DNA of 64,000 bases, taken from positions 2,666,001 to 2,730,000 of the forward strand of contig NZ_OY726398.1 of NCBI RefSeq assembly GCF_963378105.1, in the 5' to 3' direction. The position numbers and the translations under genes were made by a program. Below, in pieces: positions 33,466 through 42,221 of the stretch (its first letter is position 1; each line of letters opens with the position of its first letter). The notes under the pieces are model-generated. The model ran no database searches, was not told the DNA's origin, and worked only from the letters and a program-made list of their open reading frames with translations. Source of the DNA: Mycolicibacter sp. MU0102 (GTDB lineage Bacteria > Actinomycetota > Actinomycetes > Mycobacteriales > Mycobacteriaceae).

Positions 33466-34518
33466 GCTGCTGAGCGCGAGCAGTCGCGAGGTGGCCCGCA
33501 GGTACTTCTTGCGGTAACCACCGGCCAGCATCTCGGCGCTGAAGATCTGGTCGAGTTTGGCGCCGGAAGCCACCACCGGGATGCCCGCGTCATACAGGCG
33601 ATCGGTGAGGGCGACCAATCGCAGCGCCACATTCTGGTCGTCGATGGGGTGCGCACCGGTGAGGAACACCGCGGTGACGCCCTCGATCAGCGTCAGGTAG
33701 CGCGACGGATGCATGGTGGCCAGGTGGACACACAGCCCGTCGAAGTCGTCCAGTGTCGCTCCGGGCCGCGCTGCTGCGCGCTGCGTGACCTGTTGCGCTG
33801 AGGGCGGTTCGGGCGCCGGCGGCAGATCCCGGTGCCGATAATCGGGACCGTCAACGCGTACCGGTTTGAAAATGCTTGCCAGCGCACTGATCTCGCGCAG
33901 AAAGTCCTGCACAGCGAAGCGGCCTTCGCCGAGCTGATCGGGCAACGTGTTCGATGTTGCGGCGATCGAGACCCCACGCGCCACCAGTTCGGACAACAGT
34001 CGCGACACCAAGGTGGTGTTGCCCGGATCGTCGAGTTCGAACTCGTCGATGCACACCACGGTGTAGCCGCCGAGCAATTCGATGCACTCGGTGAAGCCGA
34101 ACACCCCGGCCAACTGGGTCAGCTCCATGAACGTCGCAAACGCCGTCCCAGGCGGCGGGCCGCTGCCATGAACGCTGTCACTGCCCGTGTCGGTGATCGT
34201 GTGGTAGATCGAGGCCAGCAGGTGCGTCTTGCCGACACCGAACCCGCCGTCGAGGTAGATACCCACGCCCGGCAACACCTCGCGCTTGCCCAGCAGCTTG
34301 CGCCGTCCGGCGCGGCGGGTCAGCGCCTGTGCGCAGAACGCGGTGCACGCGGTCACGGCGGCCGCCTGGCTGGGTTGCGCCGGATCTGGCCGATAGCTGG
34401 CGAAGCTGGCCCCGGCGAACGTCGGCGGCGGCTTGAGCTGCGCGATCAACCGTTCCGGCGATACCGCCGGATGCCGGTCCACCAGGTGATCGATCGACTC
34501 GGCGGCTGGATTGGGCAC
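33457..34518 (-). CDS. zapE: AFG1/ZapE-family ATPase
   Basis: About 353 residues from the GTG at 34516-34518; the longer frame would overlap the divergent ribD gene. Walker A is YLDGGFGVGKTHLL, Walker B VVCIDEFELDD, and sensor-1 SIAATSNTLP; the length and layout are those of the AFG1-like family (Rv2670c). In proteobacteria ZapE associates with the divisome; in mycobacteria the role is not established. The TAG stop is inside the last repeat unit of the minisatellite. There is no obvious ribosome site, so translation may be leaderless. Confidence 0.9.
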   Translation of the reverse strand: MPNPAAESIDHLVDRHPAVSPERLIAQLKPPPTFAGASFASYRPDPAQPSQAAAVTACTAFCAQALTRRAGRRKLLGKREVLPGVGIYLDGGFGVGKTHLLASIYHTITDTGSDSVHGSGPPPGTAFATFMELTQLAGVFGFTECIELLGGYTVVCIDEFELDDPGNTTLVSRLLSELVARGVSIAATSNTLPDQLGEGRFAVQDFLREISALASIFKPVRVDGPDYRHRDLPPAPEPPSAQQVTQRAAARPGATLDDFDGLCVHLATMHPSRYLTLIEGVTAVFLTGAHPIDDQNVALRLVALTDRLYDAGIPVVASGAKLDQIFSAEMLAGGYRKKYLRATSRLLALSSGG

Positions 34519-34552
34519 GCACGAACTGTAGCCACATGGTGCAATCGAGGCC

Positions 34553-35335
34553 ATGTCCGACCTCAGCGCAGACCCCGGATTCACCCTGCTGGGCTCCACG
34601 GCGCCCATCGACGACGCCGAACTGGGCCGGCTGTACGCCTATCCCGAAACCGACGAGCCACGGGTGTGGGTGCGGGCCAATTTCATCGGCAGCCTCGACG
34701 GCGGCGCGACGGTGGCCGGCACCTCCGGCGGGCTGGCCGGGCCCGGCGATCGGTCGGTGTTCATGCTGCTGCGGGCGCTGGCCGACATCGTGCTGGTGGG
34801 TGCGGGCACGGTCCGGGTCGAGAACTACGGCGGCGCGCGACTGAGCGTCGCCCAGCGCCAGGGCCGCCGCGACCGCGGACAGTCCGAAATACCCCGGTTG
34901 GCGATCGTGACCCAGTCCGGGCAACTGGACCGAGACCTGCGGGTCTTCAACGACACGGAGCTGGCACCGCTGGTGTTGACCTGCTCCGCGGCCGCCGAGG
35001 CCACCCGGCGGCGACTGGCCGGGCATGCCGAAGTCCTGGACTGCTCGGGCGATGACCCCGGGCGGGTCGACGAGGCCGTGGTGCTGGCTGCGTTGGCGCA
35101 GCGCGAACAGTTCCGGGTCCTCACCGAAGGCGGACCGACCTTGCTGGGATCGTTGATCGAGCGCGAGCTGCTCGATGAGCTCTGCCTGACCATGGCCCCC
35201 TATCTGGTCGGTGGCCTGGCCCGTCGTATCGCCACCGGTCCGGGCGAGGTGACGACGCCGATGCGCTGTGCGCATCTGCTCGCCGACGAATCCGGCTACC
35301 TCTACGGCCGCTACGTCAAAAGCGCGCGCCTATAA
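34553..35335 (+). CDS. ribD: RibD C-terminal-like (DHFR-fold) reductase
   Basis: A 260-residue pyrimidine-reductase domain of the RibD C-terminal family, without a deaminase domain. Features are RVWVRANFIGSLDGGATVAG, the nucleotide-binding GAGTVRVENYG, and VLTEGGPTLLGSLIERELLDEL. The M. tuberculosis orthologue Rv2671 has been described as able to substitute for dihydrofolate reductase when over-expressed and is linked to para-aminosalicylate resistance. It diverges from the ZapE gene with about 34 bp between starts. Confidence 0.9.
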   Translation: MSDLSADPGFTLLGSTAPIDDAELGRLYAYPETDEPRVWVRANFIGSLDGGATVAGTSGGLAGPGDRSVFMLLRALADIVLVGAGTVRVENYGGARLSVAQRQGRRDRGQSEIPRLAIVTQSGQLDRDLRVFNDTELAPLVLTCSAAAEATRRRLAGHAEVLDCSGDDPGRVDEAVVLAALAQREQFRVLTEGGPTLLGSLIERELLDELCLTMAPYLVGGLARRIATGPGEVTTPMRCAHLLADESGYLYGRYVKSARL

Positions 35336-35345
35336 GGTGACAGGC

Positions 35346-36929
35346 ATGACCAGCTATTCGAGGTTCGCCCGGGTCGCGGTGGTGACGGCTGCCGCCGTAC
35401 TGGCCGGATCCGCGCCCCTGCTGGCCGGTTGCGCACCCGGGCTGGCCGCCGACCCGCGTTTTGCAACCAACTCCGGCGCCGGCGCCCAAGGGCAACCCGA
35501 GTCCACCTCGGACAAGGCTGGACCGCCCGCGGTAGAGGTGCCCAAGAACGACCTACCGTGGCATGACTGCACCGCCCGGATCTTCGGCGACGCCGCGCTG
35601 CCCGCCACGCCCGGGGTGCGGCTGGACTGCGCCAGCTACGACGCCGACGTCGACCCACTCGGCGGCGGCTCCGGGTCGATCAGCATCGGCGTGGTGCGTG
35701 CTCGGTCCGTGCAGACCCCCGGCGACGCCGGCCCCGTGGTGTTCACCACCGGATGGGATCTGCCGTCGTCGCTGCAGCTGCCGATCTGGCTGGCACGGGC
35801 CGGCGCAGACGTGCTCAAGAGCCACCCGATCGTCGCCGTAGACCGGCGCGGCACCGGGATGTCGAGTCCGGTGGACTGCCGCGATCGCAGCCAGCGCGAC
35901 GAAATGTGGAACCAGGCGCAGTTCGCTCCCGGCGACGACCCAGTGGCCAGTCTGGGCACGGTCACGATGGAAGCCACCACCGACTGCACCGACTCCATCT
36001 CGCCGGGTGAGTCCTCCTACGACAACACCCATGCCGCCACCGATCTCGAACGGCTGCGCAGCATCTGGGACATCCCCGCGCTGTCGCTGATCGGTATCGG
36101 CAATGGCGCTCAGATCGCCCTGGCCTACGCCGGATCTCACCCGGGGAAGGTGGCCCGATTGGCACTGGACTCCCCCATCCCGCTCGGAGCCGCCGCCGAA
36201 TCCGCCGCCGAGGAACGGGTGAAGGGCCAGCAGGCGGCCTTTGAGGCGTTCGTCGCGCAGTGCGTCGCGGTGAGCTGCGCACTGGGTCCGGACCCCAAGG
36301 GTGCCATCAACGCGGTGCTGGACTCCGCCCGCTCCGGGCATGGTCCGGGCGGCGCCTCAGTGGCCGCGGTGACCAACGCGATCGTCACGGCCCTGGGCTA
36401 TCCCACCGGCGATCGCGTCAACACCACCAACGAGTTGGCCAGGGCACTGGCCTCGGCCAATTCCGGTGACCCCAATCTGTTGAACAACTTGATCAACCGG
36501 GCCCAAGGCACCACCGGCAGTGACGGCCGCTTCGTCAACTCCTGCGCCGACGCGCTCAACCGACCTACGCCAGATCGGGTCCGGGAGCTGGTGGTCGCCT
36601 GGGGCAAGGAATACCCGCAGTTCGGCACGGTCGGCGCGCTGGACATGGCGCAGTGCCTGAGCTGGCCCAGCAGCAGTACCCCGGACCTGCCGAAGGAACT
36701 CAAGATCGACGTCCTGCTGCTGGGGGTGCAAAACGATCCGATCGTCGGTGAGGAGGGCGTGGCCGCCACCGCCGCGGCCGTCATCAACGCCGGGTCGGCC
36801 AGCAAGCGGGTGATGTGGCAGGGCATCGGGCATGGCGCCGCGGTGTACTCGGCGTGCACGCTGCCACCGCTGATCGGCTACCTCGACAGCGGCAAGTTGC
36901 CCGACACCGACGTCTACTGCCCGGCCTGA
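35346..36929 (+). CDS. Rv2672-like exported alpha/beta-hydrolase lipoprotein, Asn in nucleophile elbow
   Basis: A 527-residue lipoprotein: lipobox LLAGC with Cys29, then an alpha/beta-hydrolase fold and a TAP-like C-terminal domain (about residues 400-527). GPVVFTTGWDLPSS precedes the oxyanion region and VAVDRRGTGMSSPVDC follows. The nucleophile elbow reads LIGIGNGAQIAL, with Asn253 where serine hydrolases have Ser. The candidate acid and base (QNDPIVGEEG, GIGHGAA) are present. It is annotated as a secreted protease by homology, but activity is doubtful without the serine. It begins 10 bases after ribD and is followed by aftC 48 bases later. Confidence 0.88.
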   Translation: MTSYSRFARVAVVTAAAVLAGSAPLLAGCAPGLAADPRFATNSGAGAQGQPESTSDKAGPPAVEVPKNDLPWHDCTARIFGDAALPATPGVRLDCASYDADVDPLGGGSGSISIGVVRARSVQTPGDAGPVVFTTGWDLPSSLQLPIWLARAGADVLKSHPIVAVDRRGTGMSSPVDCRDRSQRDEMWNQAQFAPGDDPVASLGTVTMEATTDCTDSISPGESSYDNTHAATDLERLRSIWDIPALSLIGIGNGAQIALAYAGSHPGKVARLALDSPIPLGAAAESAAEERVKGQQAAFEAFVAQCVAVSCALGPDPKGAINAVLDSARSGHGPGGASVAAVTNAIVTALGYPTGDRVNTTNELARALASANSGDPNLLNNLINRAQGTTGSDGRFVNSCADALNRPTPDRVRELVVAWGKEYPQFGTVGALDMAQCLSWPSSSTPDLPKELKIDVLLLGVQNDPIVGEEGVAATAAAVINAGSASKRVMWQGIGHGAAVYSACTLPPLIGYLDSGKLPDTDVYCPA

Positions 36930-36977
36930 CCCAGCCTGATCCGGACTCCTAGGACCGGTCCGGGGTACGGTTCGCTG

Positions 36978-38273
36978 GTGACGGCAGCCGACTCCTTGAT
37001 GCACCGGGCGGGCACCGCCCTACAGGCCGCGTTCCGGCCCCCCACGTCCCCGCCGAGCACCGCGACCGTACTGCGTTCGGTGCTGTGGCCGGTGGCCATC
37101 ATGTCGTTGATCCACCGCGCCATCGTGCTGCCGCTGAACGGCAACATCACCGATGACTTCAAACCGGTGTACCGGGCGGTGCTGAATTTCCGGCACGGCC
37201 TGGACATCTACAACGAGCACTTCGACTACGTCGATCCGCACTACCTGTACTCCCCCGGCGGCACCCTGCTGATGTCGCCGTTCGGGTACCTGCCGGAGAC
37301 CCTGTCGCGCTATACGTTCATCGCGACCAACACGATCGCGATCGTGCTCGCCGCGTACCTGCTGCTGCGGATGTTCGGATTCGGACTGAGCTCGGTCGCG
37401 GCGCCGGCCCTGCTGGCCGCGATGTTCCTCACCGAAAGCGTGAGCAGCACACTGGTGTTCACCAACATCAACGGCGTGATCCTGCTGGCCGAAGTCTTGT
37501 TCTTGCGCTGGCTGCTCGACGGCCGGGCGAGCCGCCAGTGGTGGGCCGGTGTCGCCATCGGCTTGACCATCGTGGTCAAGCCGGTGCTGATACCGCTGCT
37601 GCTGCTGCCGCTGCTGAGCCGGCAGTGGCGGCCGTTCGTCGGGGCGATCGCGGTACCGGTGCTGTTCAACGTGGTGGCGTTCCCGCTGGCCAGCGATCCG
37701 AACAGCTACTTCACCCAGACGGTGCCCTACATCATGGGCACCCGCGACTACTTCAACTCCTCGATCCTGGGCAACGGCGTGTTCTTCGGACTGCCCTCGG
37801 GCCTGATCCTGTTCATGCGGGTGCTGTTCACCGTGTTGGCCGCCGTCAGCCTGTGGCTGCTCTACCGCTACTACCGCACCCGCGACCCCCGATTCTGGAT
37901 GCTGACCTCATCGGGTGTGCTGCTGACCACCTCGTTCCTGGTGCTGTCACTGGGCCAGGGCTACTACTCGATCGTGCTGTTCCCGTTCCTGATGACCGTG
38001 GTGCTGCCGAACTCGGTGCTGCGCAACTGGCCGGCATGGCTGGGGATCTACGGGTTCATGACCCTGGACAAGTGGCTGATCTTCCGGTGGATGAACATCG
38101 GGCGGCCACTGGACTACCTCAAGATCACCTACGGCTGGTCGCTGCTGCTGATCGTGATCACCACGGTGCTGTGTTACCGCTACCTCGACGCCAAGGAACA
38201 GGGCCGCCTGAACGACGGGATCGATCCGGAGTGGCTGGCGGCCGAGCCTGCGAAGGTTAACGTGGTGGCATGA
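36978..38273 (+). CDS. aftC: alpha-(1->3)-arabinofuranosyltransferase
   Basis: A 431-residue GT-C enzyme with about ten membrane helices. It uses decaprenyl-phosphoryl arabinose to add alpha-(1->3) arabinofuranose branches to arabinogalactan and lipoarabinomannan. The first extracytoplasmic loop has GNITDDFKPVYRAVLNF with the catalytic Asp pair and FDYVDPHYLYSPGGTLLM. Start is GTG. Length and position match Rv2673. It overlaps msrB by four bases. Confidence 0.95.
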   Translation: MTAADSLMHRAGTALQAAFRPPTSPPSTATVLRSVLWPVAIMSLIHRAIVLPLNGNITDDFKPVYRAVLNFRHGLDIYNEHFDYVDPHYLYSPGGTLLMSPFGYLPETLSRYTFIATNTIAIVLAAYLLLRMFGFGLSSVAAPALLAAMFLTESVSSTLVFTNINGVILLAEVLFLRWLLDGRASRQWWAGVAIGLTIVVKPVLIPLLLLPLLSRQWRPFVGAIAVPVLFNVVAFPLASDPNSYFTQTVPYIMGTRDYFNSSILGNGVFFGLPSGLILFMRVLFTVLAAVSLWLLYRYYRTRDPRFWMLTSSGVLLTTSFLVLSLGQGYYSIVLFPFLMTVVLPNSVLRNWPAWLGIYGFMTLDKWLIFRWMNIGRPLDYLKITYGWSLLLIVITTVLCYRYLDAKEQGRLNDGIDPEWLAAEPAKVNVVA

Positions 38274-38677
38274 CCTCTCCCAAGGTGTCGCTCACCGACG
38301 ACGAGTGGCGCGCGAAACTGACCCCCCAAGAGTTCGCGGTGCTGCGCCGCGCCGGCACCGAGCCGCCGAACACCGGCGAATACACCGACACCACCGCCGA
38401 AGGTGTCTACGAGTGCCGGGCGTGCGGTGCCGAATTGTTCCGCAGCACAGAGAAATTCCACTCCCACTGCGGGTGGCCGTCGTTCTTCGACCCGGCCGAC
38501 TCCGACGCGGTGATCCTGCGCTCGGATGACACGCTGGGGATGCGGCGCACCGAGGTGCTGTGCGCGTCCTGCCACAGCCATTTGGGCCACGTGTTCACCG
38601 GCGAGGGTTATCCCACCCCCACCGACCAGCGCTACTGCATCAACAGCATTTGTCTGCGGTTGGTCCCGCCGTCGTAG
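38270..38677 (+). CDS. msrB: peptide-methionine (R)-S-oxide reductase
   Basis: A 135-residue MsrB that reduces methionine R-sulphoxide in proteins. Zinc ligands are CRACGAELF and CASCHSHLGHVF, and the catalytic Cys lies in RYCINSICLRL. The ATG overlaps the aftC stop by four bases. It converges on hemQ with an eight-base gap; in M. tuberculosis a methyltransferase gene (Rv2675c) lies between the two and is missing here. Confidence 0.96.
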   Translation: MTSPKVSLTDDEWRAKLTPQEFAVLRRAGTEPPNTGEYTDTTAEGVYECRACGAELFRSTEKFHSHCGWPSFFDPADSDAVILRSDDTLGMRRTEVLCASCHSHLGHVFTGEGYPTPTDQRYCINSICLRLVPPS

Positions 38678-38684
38678 CGGACTG

Positions 38685-39386
38685 CTACGGCAGCGACGCC
38701 ACCAACTGCTCGACCTCGACCCGGGGGCCGGTGAAGAACGGGGTTTCTTCCCGGGCGTGCAACCGGGCCTCCGTGTTGCGCAGGTCGCGCATCAGGTCGA
38801 CGATCCGGTCGAGTTCGGGTGCCTCGAACGCCAGAATCCACTCGTAGTCTCCGAGCGCGAACGCGGGCACGGTGTTGGCCCGCACATCCTTGTACTCCCG
38901 GGCCGCCATGCCGTGCTCGGCCAGCATCCTGCGGCGATCCTCTTCGGGCAGGACATACCACTCGAGCGACCGCACGAAGGGGTACACGCAGACGTAGGCG
39001 CCCGCCGGCTCACCGGCGATGAACGCCGGGACATGACTGCGGTTGAACTCGGCCGGCCGGTGCAACGCCACGCTGCTCCACACCGGGTCGCAGGCCCGCC
39101 CCAGTGCGGTGCGGCGGAAGCCCGAGTAGGTGGCCTGCAGGTCTTCGATGCGCTCGGCGTGGGTCCAGATCATGAAGTCGGCGTCGGCACGCAGGCCAGC
39201 GACGTCGTACACCCCGCGAACCACCACGCCACGCTCTTCCTGCTGCTTCAAGTAGGTGGCAACCTGGTCGGCTATCTCCTCGCGAGTCTGCGAACCCTCA
39301 TCGAGTCCACCCGGATTCACCGAGAACACCGAAAACATCACATAGCGGAGAGTGGAGTTCAGCTTGTCGTAGTCGAGGTGCGCCAT
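38685..39386 (-). CDS. hemQ: coproheme decarboxylase (HemQ)
   Basis: A 233-residue chlorite-dismutase-fold enzyme that decarboxylates coproheme to haem b, the last step of the coproporphyrin route used by actinobacteria. The catalytic Tyr lies in GAYVCVYPFVRSLEWYVL and the proximal haem His in MLAEHGMAAREYKDV. The ATG at 39384-39386 is used; a very long upstream extension of the frame is antisense read-through. It follows hemY by 35 bp on the minus strand. Confidence 0.95.
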   Translation of the reverse strand: MAHLDYDKLNSTLRYVMFSVFSVNPGGLDEGSQTREEIADQVATYLKQQEERGVVVRGVYDVAGLRADADFMIWTHAERIEDLQATYSGFRRTALGRACDPVWSSVALHRPAEFNRSHVPAFIAGEPAGAYVCVYPFVRSLEWYVLPEEDRRRMLAEHGMAAREYKDVRANTVPAFALGDYEWILAFEAPELDRIVDLMRDLRNTEARLHAREETPFFTGPRVEVEQLVASLP

Positions 39387-39421
39387 GGCCCCTATGCTGC
39401 CACGATGCGCCGCGAAGAGTC

Positions 39422-40783
39422 CTACGGCGCCGGGGTGGCGCTGATCACGGCCGCCACCGCCCGGTCGGCCGCGGCGATGCAGGCCGGTACCCCGATGCCG
39501 TCGAGATAGTTGCCGGCCACCGCCACGGTCGGTGGCAGCGCGGCGCGCAGCCCAGTGACCAGGGCGGCGTGGCCGGACCGATATTGCGGCATCGCCGCAG
39601 GCCAGCGCTGCACGCGCACGTCGATGGGGTCCACCGTGAGGCCGAAGACGGCCTCCAGGTCCTGCACCGACCACGCCACCAGCTCCGCGTCGGAGGCGCT
39701 GGTGCGGGGGTCGCCGAACCGACCGAACGACAACCGCAACACCTCGACCCTGCCGCCGTACCCCCGGTCGCCCCATTTGCGCGACGTCAGGGTGATCGCC
39801 TTGGCGTGCAACCGTTCCCCGGTGGCAACCAGTACCCCGGAGTTGTTCGGGAACGCCGCGCCGGCGGGCACCGCCATTGCCACCACCACCGACGATGCGT
39901 TGCCGATCCGGCTGGCCGCAGCCGCGGCACGCGGCGCGAACCCGGTGGCCAGCCGGGCCAGCACGGGGGCAGGCACCGCGACCACCACCCGGTCGGCGCG
40001 ATGATGGCCGCCACTGGCGTCTCGCAACAGCCAACCGTCGCCGGCCGGGTCGATCTGGGTCACCGCCGATTGCACCCAGCGCAGCCTGGCGCTGCGCACC
40101 AGTGCGTTGACCAGCACCTGATAACCGCCGGTGATCGCGCCGAACACCGGCACGCCGGTGGTCGTGGGCAGTGCCCTCCGCACGGCCTCGGTCAGGCTGG
40201 ACGCGCCCTCATCGAGCAGGGTGGCCAGGCCCGGGACCGCCGAGCGCAGCCCGACGGTTGCCGCCGAACCCGCATACACCCCGCCGATCAGCGGGTCCAC
40301 CGAGCAGGCGACCACCTGTGGCCCGAAGCGGTCGGCCACCAGGGCCCCCAGCGCCGGATCGCTGCCCGGTTCGAACGCCAACGGGCGGCTGGGTTCACCG
40401 GCGATCCGGGCGAGGGTTTCGTTGTCGACTAGCCCCGCCATCGATTCTGGCGAGGACGGAATCCCGCTGAGGGTGTCCGGCGGCAGCCGATGCAGCAGCC
40501 GACGGCTGTACAGCAATGGCCGCACTCCGGTGGTACCGCGCTGCCGATCGGCCAAACCCAGCTCGGCCAGCAGGGCCGGGACCTCGGGCCGCCGGGCGAT
40601 GAATGCCTCAGCACCTACATCCACCCCCATCCCGCCCAGGGTCTCGGTGCGCAACAGCCCGCCGAGCCGATCGGCCGGATCGAAGATGGTGATGTCGACT
40701 GCGTCGCCGAGTGTCGCCCGCAGGCGGTGGGCGGCGGCCAGACCGGAGATTCCGCCCCCGACGACGCAGTACGACGTGGTCAC
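39422..40783 (-). CDS. hemY: coproporphyrinogen III oxidase, HemY/CgoX type
   Basis: A 453-residue FAD-dependent oxidase. The dinucleotide motif is VVGGGISGLAAAHRL, followed by DRLGGLLRTE, and the C-terminal FAD block is VAVAGNYLDGIGVPACIAA. In Gram-positive bacteria this family oxidises coproporphyrinogen III to coproporphyrin III, which HemQ completes after iron insertion; the protoporphyrinogen-oxidase name is historical. It overlaps hemE by four bases, so hemE-hemY-hemQ is one transcript. Confidence 0.95.
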   Translation of the reverse strand: MTTSYCVVGGGISGLAAAHRLRATLGDAVDITIFDPADRLGGLLRTETLGGMGVDVGAEAFIARRPEVPALLAELGLADRQRGTTGVRPLLYSRRLLHRLPPDTLSGIPSSPESMAGLVDNETLARIAGEPSRPLAFEPGSDPALGALVADRFGPQVVACSVDPLIGGVYAGSAATVGLRSAVPGLATLLDEGASSLTEAVRRALPTTTGVPVFGAITGGYQVLVNALVRSARLRWVQSAVTQIDPAGDGWLLRDASGGHHRADRVVVAVPAPVLARLATGFAPRAAAAASRIGNASSVVVAMAVPAGAAFPNNSGVLVATGERLHAKAITLTSRKWGDRGYGGRVEVLRLSFGRFGDPRTSASDAELVAWSVQDLEAVFGLTVDPIDVRVQRWPAAMPQYRSGHAALVTGLRAALPPTVAVAGNYLDGIGVPACIAAADRAVAAVISATPAP

Positions 40784-41829
40784 AATGAATGGACCAGCGA
40801 TACCAGGTCGGTCAGCACCCCGGGGTCGGTTTCCGGCAGTACGCCGTGTCCGAGGTTGAACACGTGCCCCGATGCTCCGGCGGCAACAGCGGCACGGCCG
40901 TCGGCGACGACGGCCTTGGCGGCGCGCTCCACCGCCGGCCAGCCCGCCAGCAGCACCGCCGGGTCCAAGTTGCCCTGCAAGGCTCGACCGGCGCCCACCC
41001 GGGCGGCGGCGTCGGTCAGCGAGGTACGCCAGTCCACACCGACGACGGTGGCTCCGGTGGCCGCCATCTCACCCAACAGCTCCCCGGTCTGCACGCCGAA
41101 GTGCGTCATCGGCACCTCCCGGTCCGCGAGCGTGGCGAACACCCGGGCACTGTGCGGTGCCACGAAGCGCCGGTAGTCGGCAAGGCACAGTGTTCCGGCC
41201 CAGGAGTCGAATAACTGAATGGCGTCCACGCCGTGGTCGAGTTGCACCGTCAGAAACGCGATGGTCAGGTCAGTAAGCCCCGCCATCAACTCATGCCAGG
41301 TGTCCGGATCGGCCAGCATCATCGCCTTAGTACGGGCATGGGTCCGGCTGGGCCCACCCTCGACCAGGTAGGAGGCCATGGTGAACGGCGCGCCGGCGAA
41401 GCCGATCAGCGGCACCGTTCCGAGCGCGTCCACCAGCAGCGATACCGCCGCCGCGACTGCCGTCACCTGCTGCGGCTCCAACGGCCGCAGGGCGGCGACG
41501 TCACTCGCGCTGCGCACCGGGTTGGCGATCACCGGCCCTACATCGGGGACGATGTCCAGATCCACCCCGGCGCCGCGCAGCGGCACCACGATGTCGGAGA
41601 ACAGGATCGCCGCGTCGACGTCATGGCGGCGCACCGGTTGCAGCGTGATCTCGCAGACCAGTTCGGGGTCAAAACAGGCGGCCAGCATGCTGTGCTGTGC
41701 GCGCAGCTCACGGTATTCCGGCAGGGATCGGCCGGCCTGGCGCATGAACCAGACCGGCATCCGGTTGGGTTGCCGGCCAGTAGCGGCGGCCAGGTACGGG
41801 GAATCAGGCAGTTCACGACGGGCACTCAT
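40780..41829 (-). CDS. hemE: uroporphyrinogen decarboxylase
   Basis: A 349-residue enzyme that converts uroporphyrinogen III to coproporphyrinogen III. The signature N-terminal PVWFMRQAGRSLPEYRE and the later VPLIGFAGAPFTMASY are present. The ATG at 41827-41829 is used because the upstream 33 codons of the frame fall into the minisatellite. It is the first gene of the haem operon. echA15, which adjoins hemE in M. tuberculosis, is absent here. Confidence 0.96.
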   Translation of the reverse strand: MSARRELPDSPYLAAATGRQPNRMPVWFMRQAGRSLPEYRELRAQHSMLAACFDPELVCEITLQPVRRHDVDAAILFSDIVVPLRGAGVDLDIVPDVGPVIANPVRSASDVAALRPLEPQQVTAVAAAVSLLVDALGTVPLIGFAGAPFTMASYLVEGGPSRTHARTKAMMLADPDTWHELMAGLTDLTIAFLTVQLDHGVDAIQLFDSWAGTLCLADYRRFVAPHSARVFATLADREVPMTHFGVQTGELLGEMAATGATVVGVDWRTSLTDAAARVGAGRALQGNLDPAVLLAGWPAVERAAKAVVADGRAAVAAGASGHVFNLGHGVLPETDPGVLTDLVSLVHSL

Positions 41830-42221
41830 CGAGCTCAATGCTGCCACGACCGGGCCCGCCAGGCCGAACCGTGCCGTTTCCTGCGGCGGTCCCGGCCTCC
41901 CCTCGCCTCCGCCGGCCCTCCGGGCCAACTCCGGCGAGCCTCGCCGAACCGTGCCGTCTCCTGCGGCGGTCCCGGCCTCCCCTCGCCTCCGCCGGCCCTC
42001 CGGGCCAACTCCGGCGAGCCTCGCCGAACCGTGCCGTCTCCTGCGGCGGTCCCGGCCTCCCCTCGCCTCCGAACCGCCGTATTCGGCGCGCCTGTCTGCG
42101 CCGACCGGCGCCGGGGGTTAGCGTGAGATTCGGTGACCCGCGTCGCGGCGGAGCGCAACGGAATCTTCTGTGCCGGCCGCTGGCGACGTGGCGCACAGCA
42201 ATCAGTTAAGGAGCGGCACCA
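41830..42221. other. 392-bp hemE/DUF3000 intergenic region
   Basis: This divergent spacer contains the promoters of the haem operon and of the DUF3000 gene, and the 80-bp minisatellite listed separately. No coding sequence is convincing: the open frames here follow the repeats on both strands. The last 50 bases hold an AAGGAGCG ribosome site for the DUF3000 gene. Confidence 0.7.
41863..42070. repeat. 80-bp minisatellite, 2.6 tandem copies
   Basis: Unit starts are at 41863, 41943 and 42023. Each begins GCCGAACCGTGCCGT and contains CCGGCCCTCCGGGCC and the end CCGGCGAGCCTC. The third copy breaks off near 42070. The copies differ at about one position. On the minus strand the unit includes GCGAGGCTCG, also found in the 57-bp repeat, so the two arrays may be related. 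The spacer ends with GGGGGTTAGCG, another shared element. Confidence 0.93.

Noticed and set aside
33153..33656. Minus-strand frame encoding a 19-residue repeat (GVSEARRRRAEAGPPQSNP)
   Set aside because: It exists only because the 57-bp DNA repeat is a multiple of three and lacks stops in this frame. It overlaps the ends of two real genes and has no ribosome site.
41813..42196. Arg/Gly-rich frames across the 80-bp repeat
   Set aside because: They follow the minisatellite; the unit length is not a multiple of three, so the reading frame changes at each copy, and both strands are open.
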